Positions 37,736 through 50,759 are shown, counted from the first letter of the stretch. The stretch: DNA of 64,000 bases from Nymphaea colorata (GCF_008831285.2 NC_045144.1:23949716-24013715); one strand, 5' to 3'. Numbers and translations are program-made. The notes: generated from the letters alone by a model not told the origin.

Positions 37736-38626
37736 GGAGGCTGTAAAGTGACGCGTGATAGCCCATTCGTAGTTGACATGGGTAATCCAAAAATCAACCT
37801 CACTTTCAGATATTTTCAATAAGTCTAAAACCAACAAAAGAACGAAAGTATGCTTTATGGGTATGTTTTGGAGATATATTGATGGGCGGGAATGCTGCTA
37901 TGAGGGATTGCAATGTTCCCACTGGGAATGCAAGTTTATTAACAAGTTTGTTGAGTAATACAAATTATGAAGTATGTTTTTTTACATCACGCTGATAGAA
38001 TAATAATTCCATCCATAGACTAAAGTTCTAGCCGTAAGTTTCATTTGTACTTTGTATCCCACCTTCGGTGGGAACTCATTTTCACCTCAAGATAATAAAA
38101 AACAAGCTTTAAACAGCTAACACAATCAGGCAAGCTACAACACCTATAGCTTGGGCTTTCCAGCTTGTTTCCAAACCTTAGCACATACCACTCTTTGCGG
38201 CTGATTCACCTTATCACATCAAAAGGTGTAAACCATTGTCACGAGTATTGTTCTTGGGGTTATAACAGCAGAGGTTTTTCTCTGTGGCAATGTTGTTCTT
38301 TTTGGGAAATATCGAGTAAATAATTTTTTTAAAAAGAAAAAAGCTTCTACAAGACATAAAAAATAACTAGAATATTATGATAAAAATAATGTTTTAATCA
38401 TGATAAATAATTTAGTTTAAGTTTAAAGTGTAATCCATGATATAACGTCAAAAAAAAGAAAAAAAAAAACATGGGAAAAAACACGTTAAATTTGTTTTGG
38501 TGAAAAAATCATGCTTTTTTCCATATTTTTTTACCATCAACATCACCTTTTCTTCGGAACAAACAAGATATCTGTGATAATGGTGTAAACTTCGAAGTGT
38601 CAATCAATGGACGGCAACTCGCACTA
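37736..38626. other. Intergenic, no gene seen
   Basis: No recognisable gene. AT-rich in the second half with poly-A runs near 38455. Confidence 0.5.
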
Positions 38627-40251
38627 CTATGTGTGACAAAAGAAACTAACATCAAGGCCATGTAGTTTAATGACCAGCTGTGCACGTACTGTCAAGCTCT
38701 CAAGCAAACCATCACCACCTGAAAAGAATTCCTGCATAAATGAATGACTAATAAAAGCTGCAAGCAAAACATACTTGTCAAGAAGTTCCTCCTTGACTGA
38801 TAGAGAATTGATCATAGATAAAATTGTACCAAAGTGAAATGAGATTTCGGACCAACATGATTTGACAAACAAAGCCATGTAAACTTGATCGGAGGAACCT
38901 AATATTACTAAATAAGTATTTCAATTTAGGCAGATGGCTCTGATAAAACTAGTAAAAAGCCCATGCTTTCAAACAAAGCACCATACCATAGTAAGAACCC
39001 ACATGAATTATCCAGCCCTAGAACAACAGAAAAAATCATCAAATCAAAGGAACACCGTAACTTTGAGTTGACAATTGCCCAACATAGGTTGAACAGCCCA
39101 TGCAAAAGAAAACATCTAATAGTCAAGTTTTGATGAACTTCGACGCAATGTCTGATTATAGCTCCTCACATATTATCTTTAGTAGTAATAACAGGTTGAT
39201 TTCCAAATGGATTGGGAGTCCTCAAGCCCATAAGCAAAGAAAAACAGTTCCAACTTCAGGTTAAAACTTGGGAAATGAAATTGAGTTCTATAACTACTAG
39301 AAAATCTGCAAGGTACTACTCATTTCCAAGTTGATGTACCACACAGTAGGAAAAAGTTGCATAGACGTACAACCAACCATTTTGTACAAAGGTGAACTTG
39401 TTTGTGCGCTAGAAGAAGACGTGACAAGATTGAATTCAGTTAACTCAATCAGAACCAGATAACTCAGGTTTATTGTTGAGGCCTAAGACAGCTGAGGCAC
39501 AACTCGAGACTCAAAACCCCACTAGCCATTCTTCATTGCATATGTCCCCAGTTGGATTAGTAACCATATATAAACCATCAAATTCTCCAATGCTCCAGAG
39601 GAAATAATTAATGCTAAAAAAGATTACCTTTAGCATTTCAAGATCTTTTTGGAAAGCCTATCACCTTGGAAAAAGATTCGCGATGGACCACCATCTAGAA
39701 CTCGTACATCCTGGCAAGAGTGGCACAATTTTGCGAACAGAAATTCCTTTTTCTTTTTCAAGTACACAAAAAATACAAGACTTTCAGACCAGCGATGCAT
39801 GACGAACCCCAGACACAAGTCTATCCCTAAGCAGTCCACGATAATATCACAAAGTAACTCTCATTTGTAGAGAGAGAGAGAGAGTGTGTGTGTGTGTGTA
39901 AGGAATGAGTGAAACCAGCTGGACAGCCTAGTCACAATTATGATTAAATCTTTTTCTTGTAAAATCAACTATGGATGTGATCTTGGTCAATAAAACATTA
40001 TAAATCCATCTACAAATGACAATGTAAGTGTGTGGCTAAGATTTATAGAAGTATAATAATCAACAGTTAAAGTTTTTAGCTTATAAAACTAATCTTGTAT
40101 ATCCAAAAACTACAATTTTTGTGTTGGTTTTTATAGTTTTAGACATGAAGAACACATCTATATAATTAATTTTAAAAAACTGTAAACAAAATGTGACTGG
40201 ATAGACCACTCAGCAACTCTCTCTCTCTCTATTTCTCTCTCTCTCTCCCCA

Positions 40252-40304
<53 letters not shown>

Positions 40305-41360
40305 AGTTGAGCATCATTTCGTTGACGTCTTACAACCTTGAGTTGATTAAGTCAAGCATTGTCATATTCATTATCAGTATCCTCAATATCATCTATTGTT
40401 AACTCCTGAACTGGTGGTGAATGAAGGACTGTGACTTTGTAAGATTTGTCACAATAGTGCTGGCACTATATGAATAGGAACTAGAGGTGCGGACGGTGAC
40501 GGAGGTGATCTTAACTGTTCTGCCCTAGTAAGTAAAACAGTTCTTCTGCTGAAGCGCCCTTCATTTACAAGCATAAAGATGATAAATGGCTGCATTATGC
40601 AAAAGAACACACAAATCAAACCAAAAGCTTCCAGATTGAAAAATGAATAAAAAGCATTTCCCAAACTATAGAAAAAAAAAGAACAAGAAAATACGTAAAA
40701 AACTATGCAAATTTCAGTTATTGACAGACTGTGGGAGAAGAAGCTTCTTACCCTGGAAGGAAGTTTCATATCCATCAAAATGTAATAAACACCACAAAAA
40801 AAGGTTTGATTTGAAAAAAATATTGTAGAAGAAAAGAAAATAAAGACGGTCGCGAACTAGTTATGTTTATTGACAGGATCACTTCAAGACCAATGTAACA
40901 CAGTCAGCGCTTAAGCCTGTCTAAATTGCTTTGTCAGCTTATTGGAAAATGAAGTAGACATATACACACACATGCATGCACACATAAACACAAACACAAA
41001 CATTACTTATTTGTTTGCTTGTTTGTTCAGAGATATGTTTGTCTACTTATCAACTTATAGGCACTTGTTAGTACATTTATCCATCAAAATACTTCATTTA
41101 AATGCTTCAAACAGATTGAGAAGCTACAAAAGACTACAAGTCAATTAATTAGAATATGGTCTAATTAGTGTACAAGTCGCTGGAAGGATGACTTTTTCAT
41201 AATGGTCTCTGATTACTTTTGATAATTGCAGCACATCCCCTGTAACAAGAGCAAGTGCCTAAAAGCTCCAAAAAAAAAAGGAACAAACACCCTTCAAGAA
41301 GTTTTTTCTTTCTCTTATGGCTGCAGAAGTTGAATCGGTATAAATCTTTTGTCACCTAAC

Positions 41361-41490
41361 CTTTCTTGGCACAGTTGAGAACATAATCAATGCTGACTTG
41401 ATCCAGTCCAACATCATCCAAAGAAACAGCACCAGTGGACATCACAACTCTCTTAATCAAGTTCCCAAATAAGATAAAATTCACAACCAT
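41361..41490 (-). pseudogene. N-terminal exon of a DUF810 gene
   Basis: The minus strand reads LIKRVVMSTGAVSLDDVGLD followed by QVSIDYVLNCAKK, matching the N-terminal conserved block of PATROL1-type proteins, and ends at a good donor (AAGAAAG|GTTAGG). It is uninterrupted over 43 codons. It lies downstream of the middle exons of the same family, so it must belong to a second gene copy or a rearrangement. Confidence 0.85.
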
Positions 41491-41589
41491 TCGAATGCTG
41501 GATCAGCTCCAACTGTGATTACCTAAATTCACCAATCATTCAGAATACATGTTTTCTATCATCTAAAATTCCAACAACATAAACCATTA

Positions 41590-41985
41590 CTACATGGGTT
41601 TGGGCTCCTGGTTTAGTGGACCCAACCCACCCCCTAATAGTTTTAGTTTCTCCCCTGAATGGTCAATCTATTTTTTAGCTAGCATTCGTATCAATCCTTC
41701 AAGGTTTTTCATAATCTTAGATGTAGAATTAAACTTTCAATTTCATCTCCCTTAAGGCAGCATGTCTATGCGTATAAGACCGCAGGTCCAAGTGTTGAAC
41801 CAGATACCAATTATAACAATTCAGCCCACTCTCACATGGGCTCGAACTCCTGGCTTGGTAGATCCCCACCTGCCCCAGCAAATTCTGTTCCTTCCCCAAA
41901 AGGGCTAGGAACAAGCACAATCTATCTCTTAGCAGCTTTATTATAAATCCTCTAAGATTTACCATAATCATGCTCAATATCTTCC
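41590..41985 (-). repeat. Possible tRNA-derived SINE-like repeat
   Basis: Two similar words (catgggtttgggctcctgg near 41595 and catgggctcgaactcctgg near 41837) about 240 bp apart. On the minus strand the second gives GGAGTTCGAGCCC, close to a pol III B-box (GGTTCGANNCC). No clear A-box or poly-A tail was established, so this is only a suggestion. Confidence 0.25.
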
Positions 41986-43385
41986 TGTATTTGACGATGT
42001 ATGTTCATCAACAACCATCATATTCAGAAATACAATCACCGAGTCATTCTAAGCAGAGACTAACCTCAAAAAAATGGCAATGATAATCCTCCAAACGCTT
42101 ATCAGCTCACTGCTTTATAGGTGACAAGACAGAATGCATAAATGTTAATTCTTGATTCCCTATTTCTCCTTCGATTGGAAAACAGAGGCCTTCAAATAAC
42201 TTTTCCTGCATACTTCGCTGTTATTTTAGTGGAATCTTTCTTAGCATTTCAGTGGCATGTTGTAGAAGCCGTTGTTCACCAGTTATGATAAACTGTTATA
42301 ACAAAGCCAATATGAAAAACATTACATTAGTTACAGTAGAATCAAAAAAATGTGACAACAAAAGGAACGTCAATTGTTTCTAAATGTTTGCATAAAGAAC
42401 AACAGGATTGATAAAGGTAAAAGAAAAACACTTCTCAACAATTAATGTCATGCTTGAAAGTTTCATAATTCAAACTTCTCAAAGATAATAATATGGCCTC
42501 TCAGTATTCATGATAACAAATTCAATGTCACTAAAAATAGGGCCTCATAAAAATATGAATTAAAACGGAGTATATTTCTTCCATTTTCTACAAAGCTTTG
42601 GTTGAGAAAAAGAGAAAGTCAAAGAAAGAAACCTTCTTTCTAGAAGTTTCATTTTCAAAACATATCACAATGCAACAACTTGGATACTGCAGCACACTCC
42701 CATAACTGAAACAAGTAGATGCAAAAAAAGTCATTTCAACAGAAGGAAAAGATATGTTACAAAGAGATACCTGCTGAAATAAGACCCAAGCATAGCATAT
42801 ACCATGGATAGTCCTTGTGATTCCTAGAATTTGCCAGATTGATTTCAAGAGTTCAAGAATCTCCTACTTCTGTGAAAACGAGATGAGAAATGAAATATTT
42901 GCAGTTAGTGTTGTTCAGCCATCTAACCATTGCCAACGATTTCAGTATGAAGCAAACCTCAGCAAGTTTGCCCTTGTCCAGTATGTCAAAAACACTAAAT
43001 AGCAGCTTCTCATATACTTTAACATTGAGATGGTAACCATCTGCCGAGTGACAGACATCACCTGTTAGATCACCACGTGCAGGCATCTCAGCAAGTGCAA
43101 GGGAAATATCCCTCAGAGATCTGAGGCATTCACTCCTTTGTATTTCACCTGCAAAAGATGGAAGAACCTATAATAGAGAAAATAAAACAGAATAAGATAA
43201 AGCAAAAACGACTGCAAACGCATTGACCAATTGAATTTGGGAAAAGGAGTAAATATCTCATGTATAAGTTAAAGAAAAGGCAAATAGTCAACTATGTAGA
43301 AGGTTATACCTCAGATTCTTCAACCTTTGCCAAAAGGACTGTCAAATCACTTGGTTTATACAAGTCCTTCTTCCAGTATATTTAA

Positions 43386-44700
43386 CTACCAAAGAAAAAC
43401 AGAAAAAGCAAAAGTTGACTCGGAGCCTGGAAAAGAAGATCTTACAGCTACAGCTTGAAGAAGGATACAACTAGTGTTGTTATGGCCTGCCTGACTCAGC
43501 ATTATGTATGTGATGGTTTGTACTAGACTTGACATTTCGCATGCAATTAATGTTGTTAGTAGATAGATCATCTCCTGAAAAGGCCATAGGCAAGCAGTGG
43601 AGTAGATTCTTAGATTCTTGAAGGATACATTAGAGACTTTGGTATGAACAGTGATAGCTTGGTTGGATATGTTGATTTCAGATTATGCAAGTAGCCTTGA
43701 TAGGAGGAGATCACTTATTGGCTTGATTTTCTCTCTTGAAAGTTGTGCCATCAGTTGGGAAACTACTTTATAGTCTACTATTGTATTATCTACACAAAGG
43801 CCAAATATATAGCAATCATTGAGGCAATTAAAAAATGTATTTGGTTGAGGGGCATGTTATCTTAACTTTGTACAAGTCAAGAAAAATTGATTATTTATTA
43901 CGATAGTCAAAGTGTCATTCACTTGACCAAAGATTAGATGTATCATGAGATGACAAAACATATTGATGTCAGGTACGATTTTATTCGAAGAGATTTGTTA
44001 GGTGTACCTTGAACCCCACATAAGAGAAATATTTTCCACATTTGAGTCTTTAATGAAATAAGTTTAATGATGTGAGTTATGAAAAAAAAGGGAACCATAA
44101 AGGCACTCTTCCTTTTACAAATTAGGGTCTGGGGGTTTATTTCTTGAGAAAAAAGTGAGAAAGAAAAGCAGAAAGAAGCATTTTGGCTCGCCATTTACCA
44201 CAAAGGCTCCATCTTTGATTTAGAGGCTATTTCTTGAGGTATTTGCTTCTATTTTTCCCTTTTGAGAGAGAGAAATGTATTATCTCATTCTCTTCAGTTC
44301 CCTCTTTCTTGCTATTCCCTCCAGGGCATTGCCCATTTGGGTCTTGAGGGATTTTACTGTATTGCCTCGTTGTAGCCTCTATTTGACTTGATTAATAGTA
44401 GAATCGTGCTCCTCCTTTGCCCATGGGTGTAAGCATATTGTCAAATCACGTATGTCTTGTATTAATGTGTTACTCTTGTTCCCTATGGTTTAACTTTCTT
44501 CTTTTTTTAATAATTTCTATGGTGGATTATTGCGATCAGAAAACATAACCATTCCCACTTTTGGGTTGAGTTTTTATCAATCTTTTTTCCGCTCACCTAC
44601 TTTTCTCTTTCTCTTTTCATTTTTCTAGTGAATCCTAAAAAATATCGTTTTAAGTCTATAGAGAGAATGTGTGTGCATGCATCTGTGTGTGTGTATATAA
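43386..44700 (+). mobile_element. Copia fragment A: RT end, RNase H and LTR
   Basis: Plus-strand copia debris immediately upstream of the DUF810 exons. VMVCTRLDISHAINVV (near 43505) is the end of copia RT; GYVDSDY- and RRRSLIG-like pieces (near 43655) and KHIDVRYDFIRR (near 43960) are RNase H. The LTR starts at about 43996 (TGTTAGGTGTACC) and reaches at least 44430. Stops and frameshifts are frequent. Compared with fragment B, 217 bp are missing at 43990, bounded by the short direct repeat gaag. Confidence 0.85.
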
Positions 44701-45449
44701 CTGAAATCAGCTGGCCACATTTATAGCCAAAGATTTATTTTTTTAAGGAAAAACGGGTTGGAGGATCACCCCTATTCCATTAAAGTTGAAAGAATGAATG
44801 ACTAAAAAAAATAACAAACGAGCAGCACAGACACTCAGTTCACCACCGCTCTTGTTCAGAGAGCAAGGATACCACTTATACAGACAACCCTGATGTGAGC
44901 AGGCAGATTATGGCCCGTTGCAAATTAATGCACCGATGACTACCATGCTACACTATTAGATTTCAAGAATATACAAGAATTATCCTAAACTATTAGTGGA
45001 AATATCCAATTCAAATAAGCAGTTTCCAAACTGGCCCCTCTATGATAGTTCTGCTCACCAAATCTTCTACTATTTACCATTGTTTTTGAAAAAATCCATC
45101 GGGAAAGCCTTCATGCCCCAAAAAGTTATCCACCTTCTAGCCTATTACAGCCTGTCTGATCTCCTCTTCTGTCACTGGTTTAAGCAGATACTCATTGTCC
45201 TGATCAGAAACCAACATGCCAGGCCATAGATCTTCAGGCAGGGATCCTTTTGAGTCATCTGTAGAGAATTTTTTTTTAAATGATTTTTTCAACTGATTTG
45301 AATTTGCATGGGGTCATTAAATGAGCCCTCATCAATTGAAGTTTCAGCAAGCCTTCTCTTCCGAACCATCCTTTTCACCATAGAAAGGAAAAATCTATTA
45401 TTTCCATCTCTTGTCCAGTTGTCCTTAACCACTACAGTCGACCTCTGCT

Positions 45450-46500
45450 TCAATAGATCTCTTTTTCTTCCAGGGTCTTATTCAGCTCAGATCTGTTTTC
45501 TTCTTCCTTCTCAAACCAATGGTTTGAACCCCTATCATCACAAAAATGAATATCATCCAGCGCTTTCTGCAAACGATCAACTTTTAGATCTACTTTTTCT
45601 AAAGCATTCCTTCTCCAGCGGCATAGACCCTTTCTTATTTTGTCCAGCTTCGCACATGGCTGCATCATAGGGCAGCCCTTGTCTTCAACCTGCCATAATC
45701 TAGATATAATATTTTGGCAACTTAGGTGTTTGTCCCAGTGAAATGAATATTTGAACACCTTCTTGCCAAACTCACGTTGAATCTGTGAAACAGAAAAATC
45801 CACCAACGCTGCATGATCAAAAGAGGCTCTAAAATCTCACCTTAACTTCAGTGATTCATCAAACATCTCAGCTCAAGTTTTATTGTAGAAGCATCAGTTG
45901 ATTTTACTCATAACTACTCTGCGGACTTAGGATCATTCAACCAAGCAAAGAATCTTTCCCATCCATTAATTATTCTAGACCAACAAATTGGATGAAAGAA
46001 TTGAAGGCCGTGCAAGCCAAAAATGCCGAGGCCCTACCAACTTCTTAGAAGATTTTCTGACTGAATTAAAATCCCCCAAGATCAGCATTGGACTATGCCT
46101 GCCCGTCAACATAGCCGCCAACATAATTCACTGGCCATGTCTGACCCTAAAATCAGTATGCAAATAGACCCCAATGACATCAATCCTCTTCCCTCTTGTC
46201 TTTTCCATGAAGATACAATCGTTTCAATACAAATTAAACCGACAACTCAGAAATTTAAACTCATTTTTCTTCTAGGCACAACTAATCCTAGCCCATTTAC
46301 CTTCTACTTCAGTATGAGATTCCATATCAAAATTTTGAAATCGCCTAAAAAAGCTTAACGGACACTCTTCAGTTAGCATCAAATCAAAGAAGAAAATAAT
46401 ATTAAGATTCTCATGACTAACCAGATTCAGTCAGTCTGTTTGTGCAGCCTTACTGGACAATCCCTGGCGTTCCATAATACCACTTTCATCCTTGATTAGA
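45450..46500 (-). pseudogene. LINE endonuclease and linker
   Basis: The minus strand encodes MLILGDFN (near 46075), the signature of the AP-like endonuclease of plant LINEs. Downstream is a 118-codon open stretch with GCPMMQPCAKLDKIRKGL and WRRNALEKVD, the typical linker between endonuclease and RT. Stops interrupt the endonuclease part. Confidence 0.8.
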
Positions 46501-48040
46501 GATTAAAAGTTTGTCCCCTAGTGGTTAGATACCCCTACAATATTCTCCTCCCCTCCTGCTAGGTTGAATTTCATATTTTGTCCCCCAGGCCAAACATTGA
46601 CCTCTTAATTTTCTTTCAGAACATAATTATGATTCTTAGTATTTCCTTTCTTCTTCAACATACTCAACTCCTTGTTAGCAAGAGGTTTCTTCCTGCTGGC
46701 TTTAGAATTCTTACTTTTGGAACTCTTATCTTGCACAACATGTACAACCATGTTTGAACTTAGTGTTCGATCCTCTATGTTCTTATCTGACCCAGTCTGC
46801 TCCTCACCATAGAAAATCTCCATCTCCAATTCCCCACCATTAGGATTCAAACCCACATCTGATTTTCCCTCAAAGTCTTATGCCATAGATGATATTCCAC
46901 CCATCTCCACACCCCTTTTACTTCCTCCTTTTCTCTCCAGCGATCTGGTTGTTCCCTATCAAGATCAGTTTGTGGCGCGTCTTGATTTTTATTACCAAGC
47001 ACTGACAACATATTCCCCCTCTGATTGCTTCCTTTAATCTGAGACCAACCAGATTTCGATTTACGTCTCACCACCTTGACTTGGGTCCACTTGTCAATTA
47101 GTGGATGAACTACTGGAGCAAGTACTTTCGAGGATTAAAGGAAGCAATGAGAGGGGGAAGCTGCCTGTACCTGAGGACAAGCCCCTTCACCATGTGAAGA
47201 AATCCCACATCTAATACAGAACCTAATTCTTGCCTCGTATTCCTCCAATTGCTCAAGAACACAATCACCATCTACTATGCACATAGAATTGACAAGAGAA
47301 AAATTGAAAGGAACAAAGGTTCATATTCGAGCAAATCGATTCCTTGCAAATTATTTAGTTAAATTGTCTTCAGCCACCCAGTGGCCGCCAATCAGCTTTT
47401 CAATACCTGCCAAAATATGCATATCTGGCAAACAATCCCATATTGGTACACTAGAGGCCGCCTTCATCTTCATTGGCTTCCCCGATTCCCATTTGCTAAT
47501 TACCAAATACCTATCATGAACTTTCCATTTTATAGGCAACAAGATTTCCACCAACGCCCCCTTAGACGATGCTTGAATGAGAAACAATCCCTTCTGCAAC
47601 ATTGTAAAGGGAGTTGATTCCAAATGTTCAAAGCATTCCAATATATGCATTTGAACCCTAGGATTTCCCCAACTAGGGACCCAATCGCAGACCTCGGAAA
47701 GGCAGCACCATTCTTTCATGAATCTCATCAGAAATCACCAAGGCCCGATGTCCATTAACATTATGAATGCCAAGATCGGGGATATCCAACGCATCTTCCC
47801 AATCCGCCTCTTTGCCTGCTGCACTTTTGATGATCACCGCCCAAGAACTATATCACTGATTCCCAGCCATGCCCTGCACGCCAGCCTCCTTCATCCTTTT
47901 GAGACCTTCCCGCTCCCTTGAACGATCGTCGGGATCAGGCAAGGCCTTGTGAGCTTTCCCCAACCCCTCAGGGTGATTCCATTTCTCAAACCACGGTCTA
48001 TCATTCTCACCATCATTTCTTTCCTCCACCGGATGGTTTT
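46500..48040 (-). pseudogene. LINE ORF1 (DUF4283-like with CCHC knuckle)
   Basis: The N-terminal region (47351-47728) has HILAGIEKLIGGHWVAEDNL at its end, resembling the DUF4283 domain of plant LINE ORF1. Then comes a perfect CX2CX4HX4C zinc knuckle, FCIRCGISSHGEGACP, near 47181-47225. The C-terminal part is Lys/Ser-rich and low-complexity. ORF1 binds the LINE RNA. Several stops and frame changes are present. Confidence 0.8.
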
Positions 48041-48679
48041 TTTTTATTTTTTATCACTCAAAACTATTGCAAAAGGTGTACCCTCACTAAAAGTTACGGC
48101 CAAATAACTAGATGTTGCAAATGCATTTTTGGTAGACTTTTAAACAACACAAAATAAAAAAATAACCACCAACATAAACTATTAGTTTAATATATATATA
48201 TATATCTTGTAATTACATATGCTCACATATCAAATTTAATGGGAATCATTTGGCACACATACGCGCACATTGAAAAAGGTAGCTACCATGTGCACATATA
48301 CCATATTTAATGGGAATCATCTAGACTGTCAATTCTAAGAAATTAGATGGGGGAGATCAAGTTCCTAATTGACAGTTTCACTTAAAAGGCTGCAGATTTG
48401 AAGCACAAATACCAGAGTGAAATTTAAATAATCAAAAAATTAAATAAGAAGCACCTCAATATAGAAAATCATACAAAACGGAAATATGATCCTGCAAAAA
48501 GCTAACCCTACCTCGAATTTCAGTTAACCTGATACTACGACCTATAAATTGGCCATGCCTGACATTTAAACTCCGATTACATCAAAGGTCAAAAATTGGT
48601 TGCGGCCAAAATTCGTTAAAAAATTTAAAAAATGAACCGCACGGAATATGTAATCAAGCAAACTTAACGGCACCTCTAC
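48041..48679. other. Intergenic, no gene seen
   Basis: AT-rich sequence between the LINE and the candidate exon at 48680-48779. A short TA run lies near 48190. Confidence 0.4.
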
Positions 48680-48779
48680 CTTCATTCTCGAGCACTTTCT
48701 TCTTGCTCCTCCTTTTGCCCTCAAGCGACGTAGACAAACCTAGGAGCGGCTTCCACGCCTCAATGCCCAGATCGCCCAT
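48680..48779 (-). CDS. Candidate first coding exon of an unidentified gene
   Basis: On the minus strand an ATG at 48779 opens MGDLGIEAWKPLLGLSTSLE followed by a basic stretch (GKRRSKKK), and the frame reaches a plausible donor (AATGAAG|GTAGAG) at 48680, 100 bp in all. Upstream is leader-like sequence with TTTAGGGTTTCTCTC. I do not recognise the protein and could not identify the next exon; a LINE lies downstream. It may be a displaced exon or chance. Confidence 0.3.
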
Positions 48780-48849
48780 TCTGTTCTACAAGTCTGCAAT
48801 CGTAAAACCCACAAGGGACCACCCAAAAACTCTTCAAACTCTCCCGGTG

Positions 48850-49497
48850 CATCAAACAAGAAAGGAAACAAACTCTGGCAAGGGTTTAAGCAAGAGAACA
48901 TCCACAGCGCCTGAACCGCCAAACTAATCCATCTGCACGCCAAACATGTACTAAATCTAATCACCGATAACGTTCGAGAAGAGAAACAATAAATCAAAGG
49001 AAAATCAACTTGCAATGTCCAACACTCTAACTGATCAGAAAGCACGAAATGAAGACGAAAGAAAGAAGCACGTAATCACAGCCCGCATTCAACTGAATAG
49101 GGAAAAAATCCTCAGAAATTGAGAGAAACCCTAAAAAGAATTCCAGCTAGGAGGAAAAAGGGAGATGAAGTAAAATGATCCATCAAACAAGAAAGAAAAC
49201 AAACTCTGGCAAGGGTTTAAGCAAGATAACATCCACAGCGCTTAAACTGCCAAACTGATCCGTCCGCACACCCAACACATACTAAATCTAATCACCGGTA
49301 ACACTCGAGAAAAACAATAAATTAGAGGCCATGTTGTAATGTCCACACTGTAACCAATCGGAGAGCGCGAAACAAAGAAGAAAGAAGGAAGCCCGTAATC
49401 GCAGTCCGCATTCAACTGAATAGACAAAAATTACCTTAGAAATTGAGAGAAACCATGAAAAGAATTCCAGCTAGGAGGAGAAAGGGAGACGAAGTAC
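48850..49497. repeat. Tandem duplication of about 330 bp
   Basis: Copies 48850-49180 and 49181-49497 share long tracts such as aaactctggcaagggtttaa and agaattccagctaggagg. They differ at many sites and by small indels. On the minus strand each contains TTTAGGGTTTCTCTCAATTTC or a close match, like the leader of a plant gene. It may therefore be a duplicated promoter/5' leader. Confidence 0.9.
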
Positions 49498-50580
49498 AAC
49501 CTCTTTTGCTTTTCCTCTTCAAAAACGAGAGAGAGAGAGAGAGCAGTGCTACGAGATTTGTTGTTACCGTGGGTTTAAAAGGGCAAACCGAATCTGTAAC
49601 CGACCCGAAAAGAATTTTCCAATACACGGGTCCGTCAATTTTCACGACAGGTTGGCTTGGATATCTAATCAAAACCGGATCTCATTTAACCTATAACATA
49701 ACATGTAAGTCCAAAATGATTTTGCTCCAGAAAATATTGGGGTTCAGTTTCTGGATTAATTGCACACCAAGTATCTACGAATTGTGGATTCTCCAATTTG
49801 ATCAGGTTTGCAAAGAGATCTATCGTCTGGCTCGTGAAAATTGAAGAGGGTTTGTAATTAAGCGATCAATGTGCTAGTTGAAGCGTTACGGAGATGGTTT
49901 CTCGATGCACCAAAAGCAAACCAAGTATCTTAAGAGCAGTACAGATGACTTAAATTTGGGTTAAATTTGGGTGGTAGGTAAATTTGGGTGGTAGGTCTCC
50001 TATGCTCACCCAAATGAGATCTTGGAAAGCTTAATGAGTCAGCACATATGGTCATTGTTCTTGGCCAATTTAAAAATGGTTTTTCTAATTGACAAAGTTT
50101 CTAAGAGAAGGAAGAAGAAGAGGAAGAAACGTAAAGCTCTGTCAACAATTTGGTTTCCAACGTTCTGATTTTCCTTCGATCTTTCCCTTATAAAATTTAT
50201 TTAATAACACATATTTTGGAACATGTACTTTACCACTTATATATGTGCAAACACAGAAAACACATCCCACGTAATTTTCAACAAAAAAGATAAAAGTGGT
50301 AGGCAGTATATAGCTGAATGTCTAGAAAACGTAGATCAGTTCAAATGCATAAGCCTTACAAATGTTTGGTTGTCTGAAACACCCATTTTTGGGATGCTGG
50401 GACCGAGGTGCTTAGATTAGCATGGGCTGGGCCTGGTCGGTAATGTGACTCTACAAAATCAAGGGTTTACACCCTAATGGGGACTGAGTCAAGTATAAAC
50501 GTACACCTGCACCATCTTGTTTCAAGGAGGGACAAAAGGTGGGTCTTAAAAGTGGTTTAAATGTGACACTTGGCATAGTA
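49498..50580. other. Intergenic, no gene confirmed
   Basis: The open frame at 49443-49844 on the plus strand (133 codons) covers part of the duplicated leader and a GA repeat and has no known domain, so it is probably not a gene. Confidence 0.45.
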
Positions 50581-50584
50581 CATG

Positions 50585-50759
50585 CTCTCTCTCTCTCTCT
50601 CTCTCTCTCCAGCCACACATACACAGATGACCAATGGTAAGTCATCTGCAGCCCTTGTTCTTCCTTCCTCTTCTAATCTCTCTCTCTCTCTCCAGCCACA
50701 CATACACAGATGACCAAATGGTAAGTCATCTGCAGCCCTTCTTCTTCCTTCCTCTTCTA

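Larger units (their letters stand above)
38627..43385 (-). pseudogene. DUF810/MUN-domain (UNC-13/PATROL1-like) pseudogene, exons out of order
   Basis: PATROL1-type proteins are plant MUN-domain proteins that work in vesicle tethering at the plasma membrane. On the minus strand I find exon remnants, right to left: 43310-43385 (LLAKVEESE), 42958-43148 (AEMPARGDLTGDVCHSADGY), 42771-42869 (ILGITRTIHGICYAWVLFQQ) and 42065-42292 (ITGEQRLLQHATEMLRKIP). Then comes an N-terminal exon at 41361-41490 (LIKRVVMSTGAVSLDDVGLD), and then C-terminal exons at 39628-about 39740 (VRVLDGGPSRIFF) and about 38627-38731 (EFFSGGDGL). Splice sites GT/AG are still visible at most edges. Two stop codons interrupt the 42065-42292 exon, and frameshifts affect the 43310, 42869 and 39628 exons. 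The order middle, N-terminal, C-terminal does not fit one gene and suggests two collapsed tandem copies. Most middle and C-terminal exons of the second copy are missing. I recalled the family by sequence only. Confidence 0.85.
44735..48040 (-). mobile_element. L1-type LINE, decayed, with ORF1 and endonuclease
   Basis: Minus strand. The 3' end is at about 44735, with an A-rich tail (CCTTAAAAAAATAAA on the minus strand). To the right come fragments of the RT N-terminal region (45050-45330), the linker after the endonuclease (45450-45806), the endonuclease (45800-46500) and ORF1 (46500-48040). Most of the RT has been deleted: sequence near the 3' end joins directly to the RT start at about 45055. 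All frames contain stops. It is a dead copy. Confidence 0.85.

Noticed and set aside
49443-49844. 133-codon plus-strand frame
   Set aside because: Overlaps the duplicated leader-like repeat and a GA run, has no recognisable domain, and composition is like the intergenic DNA.
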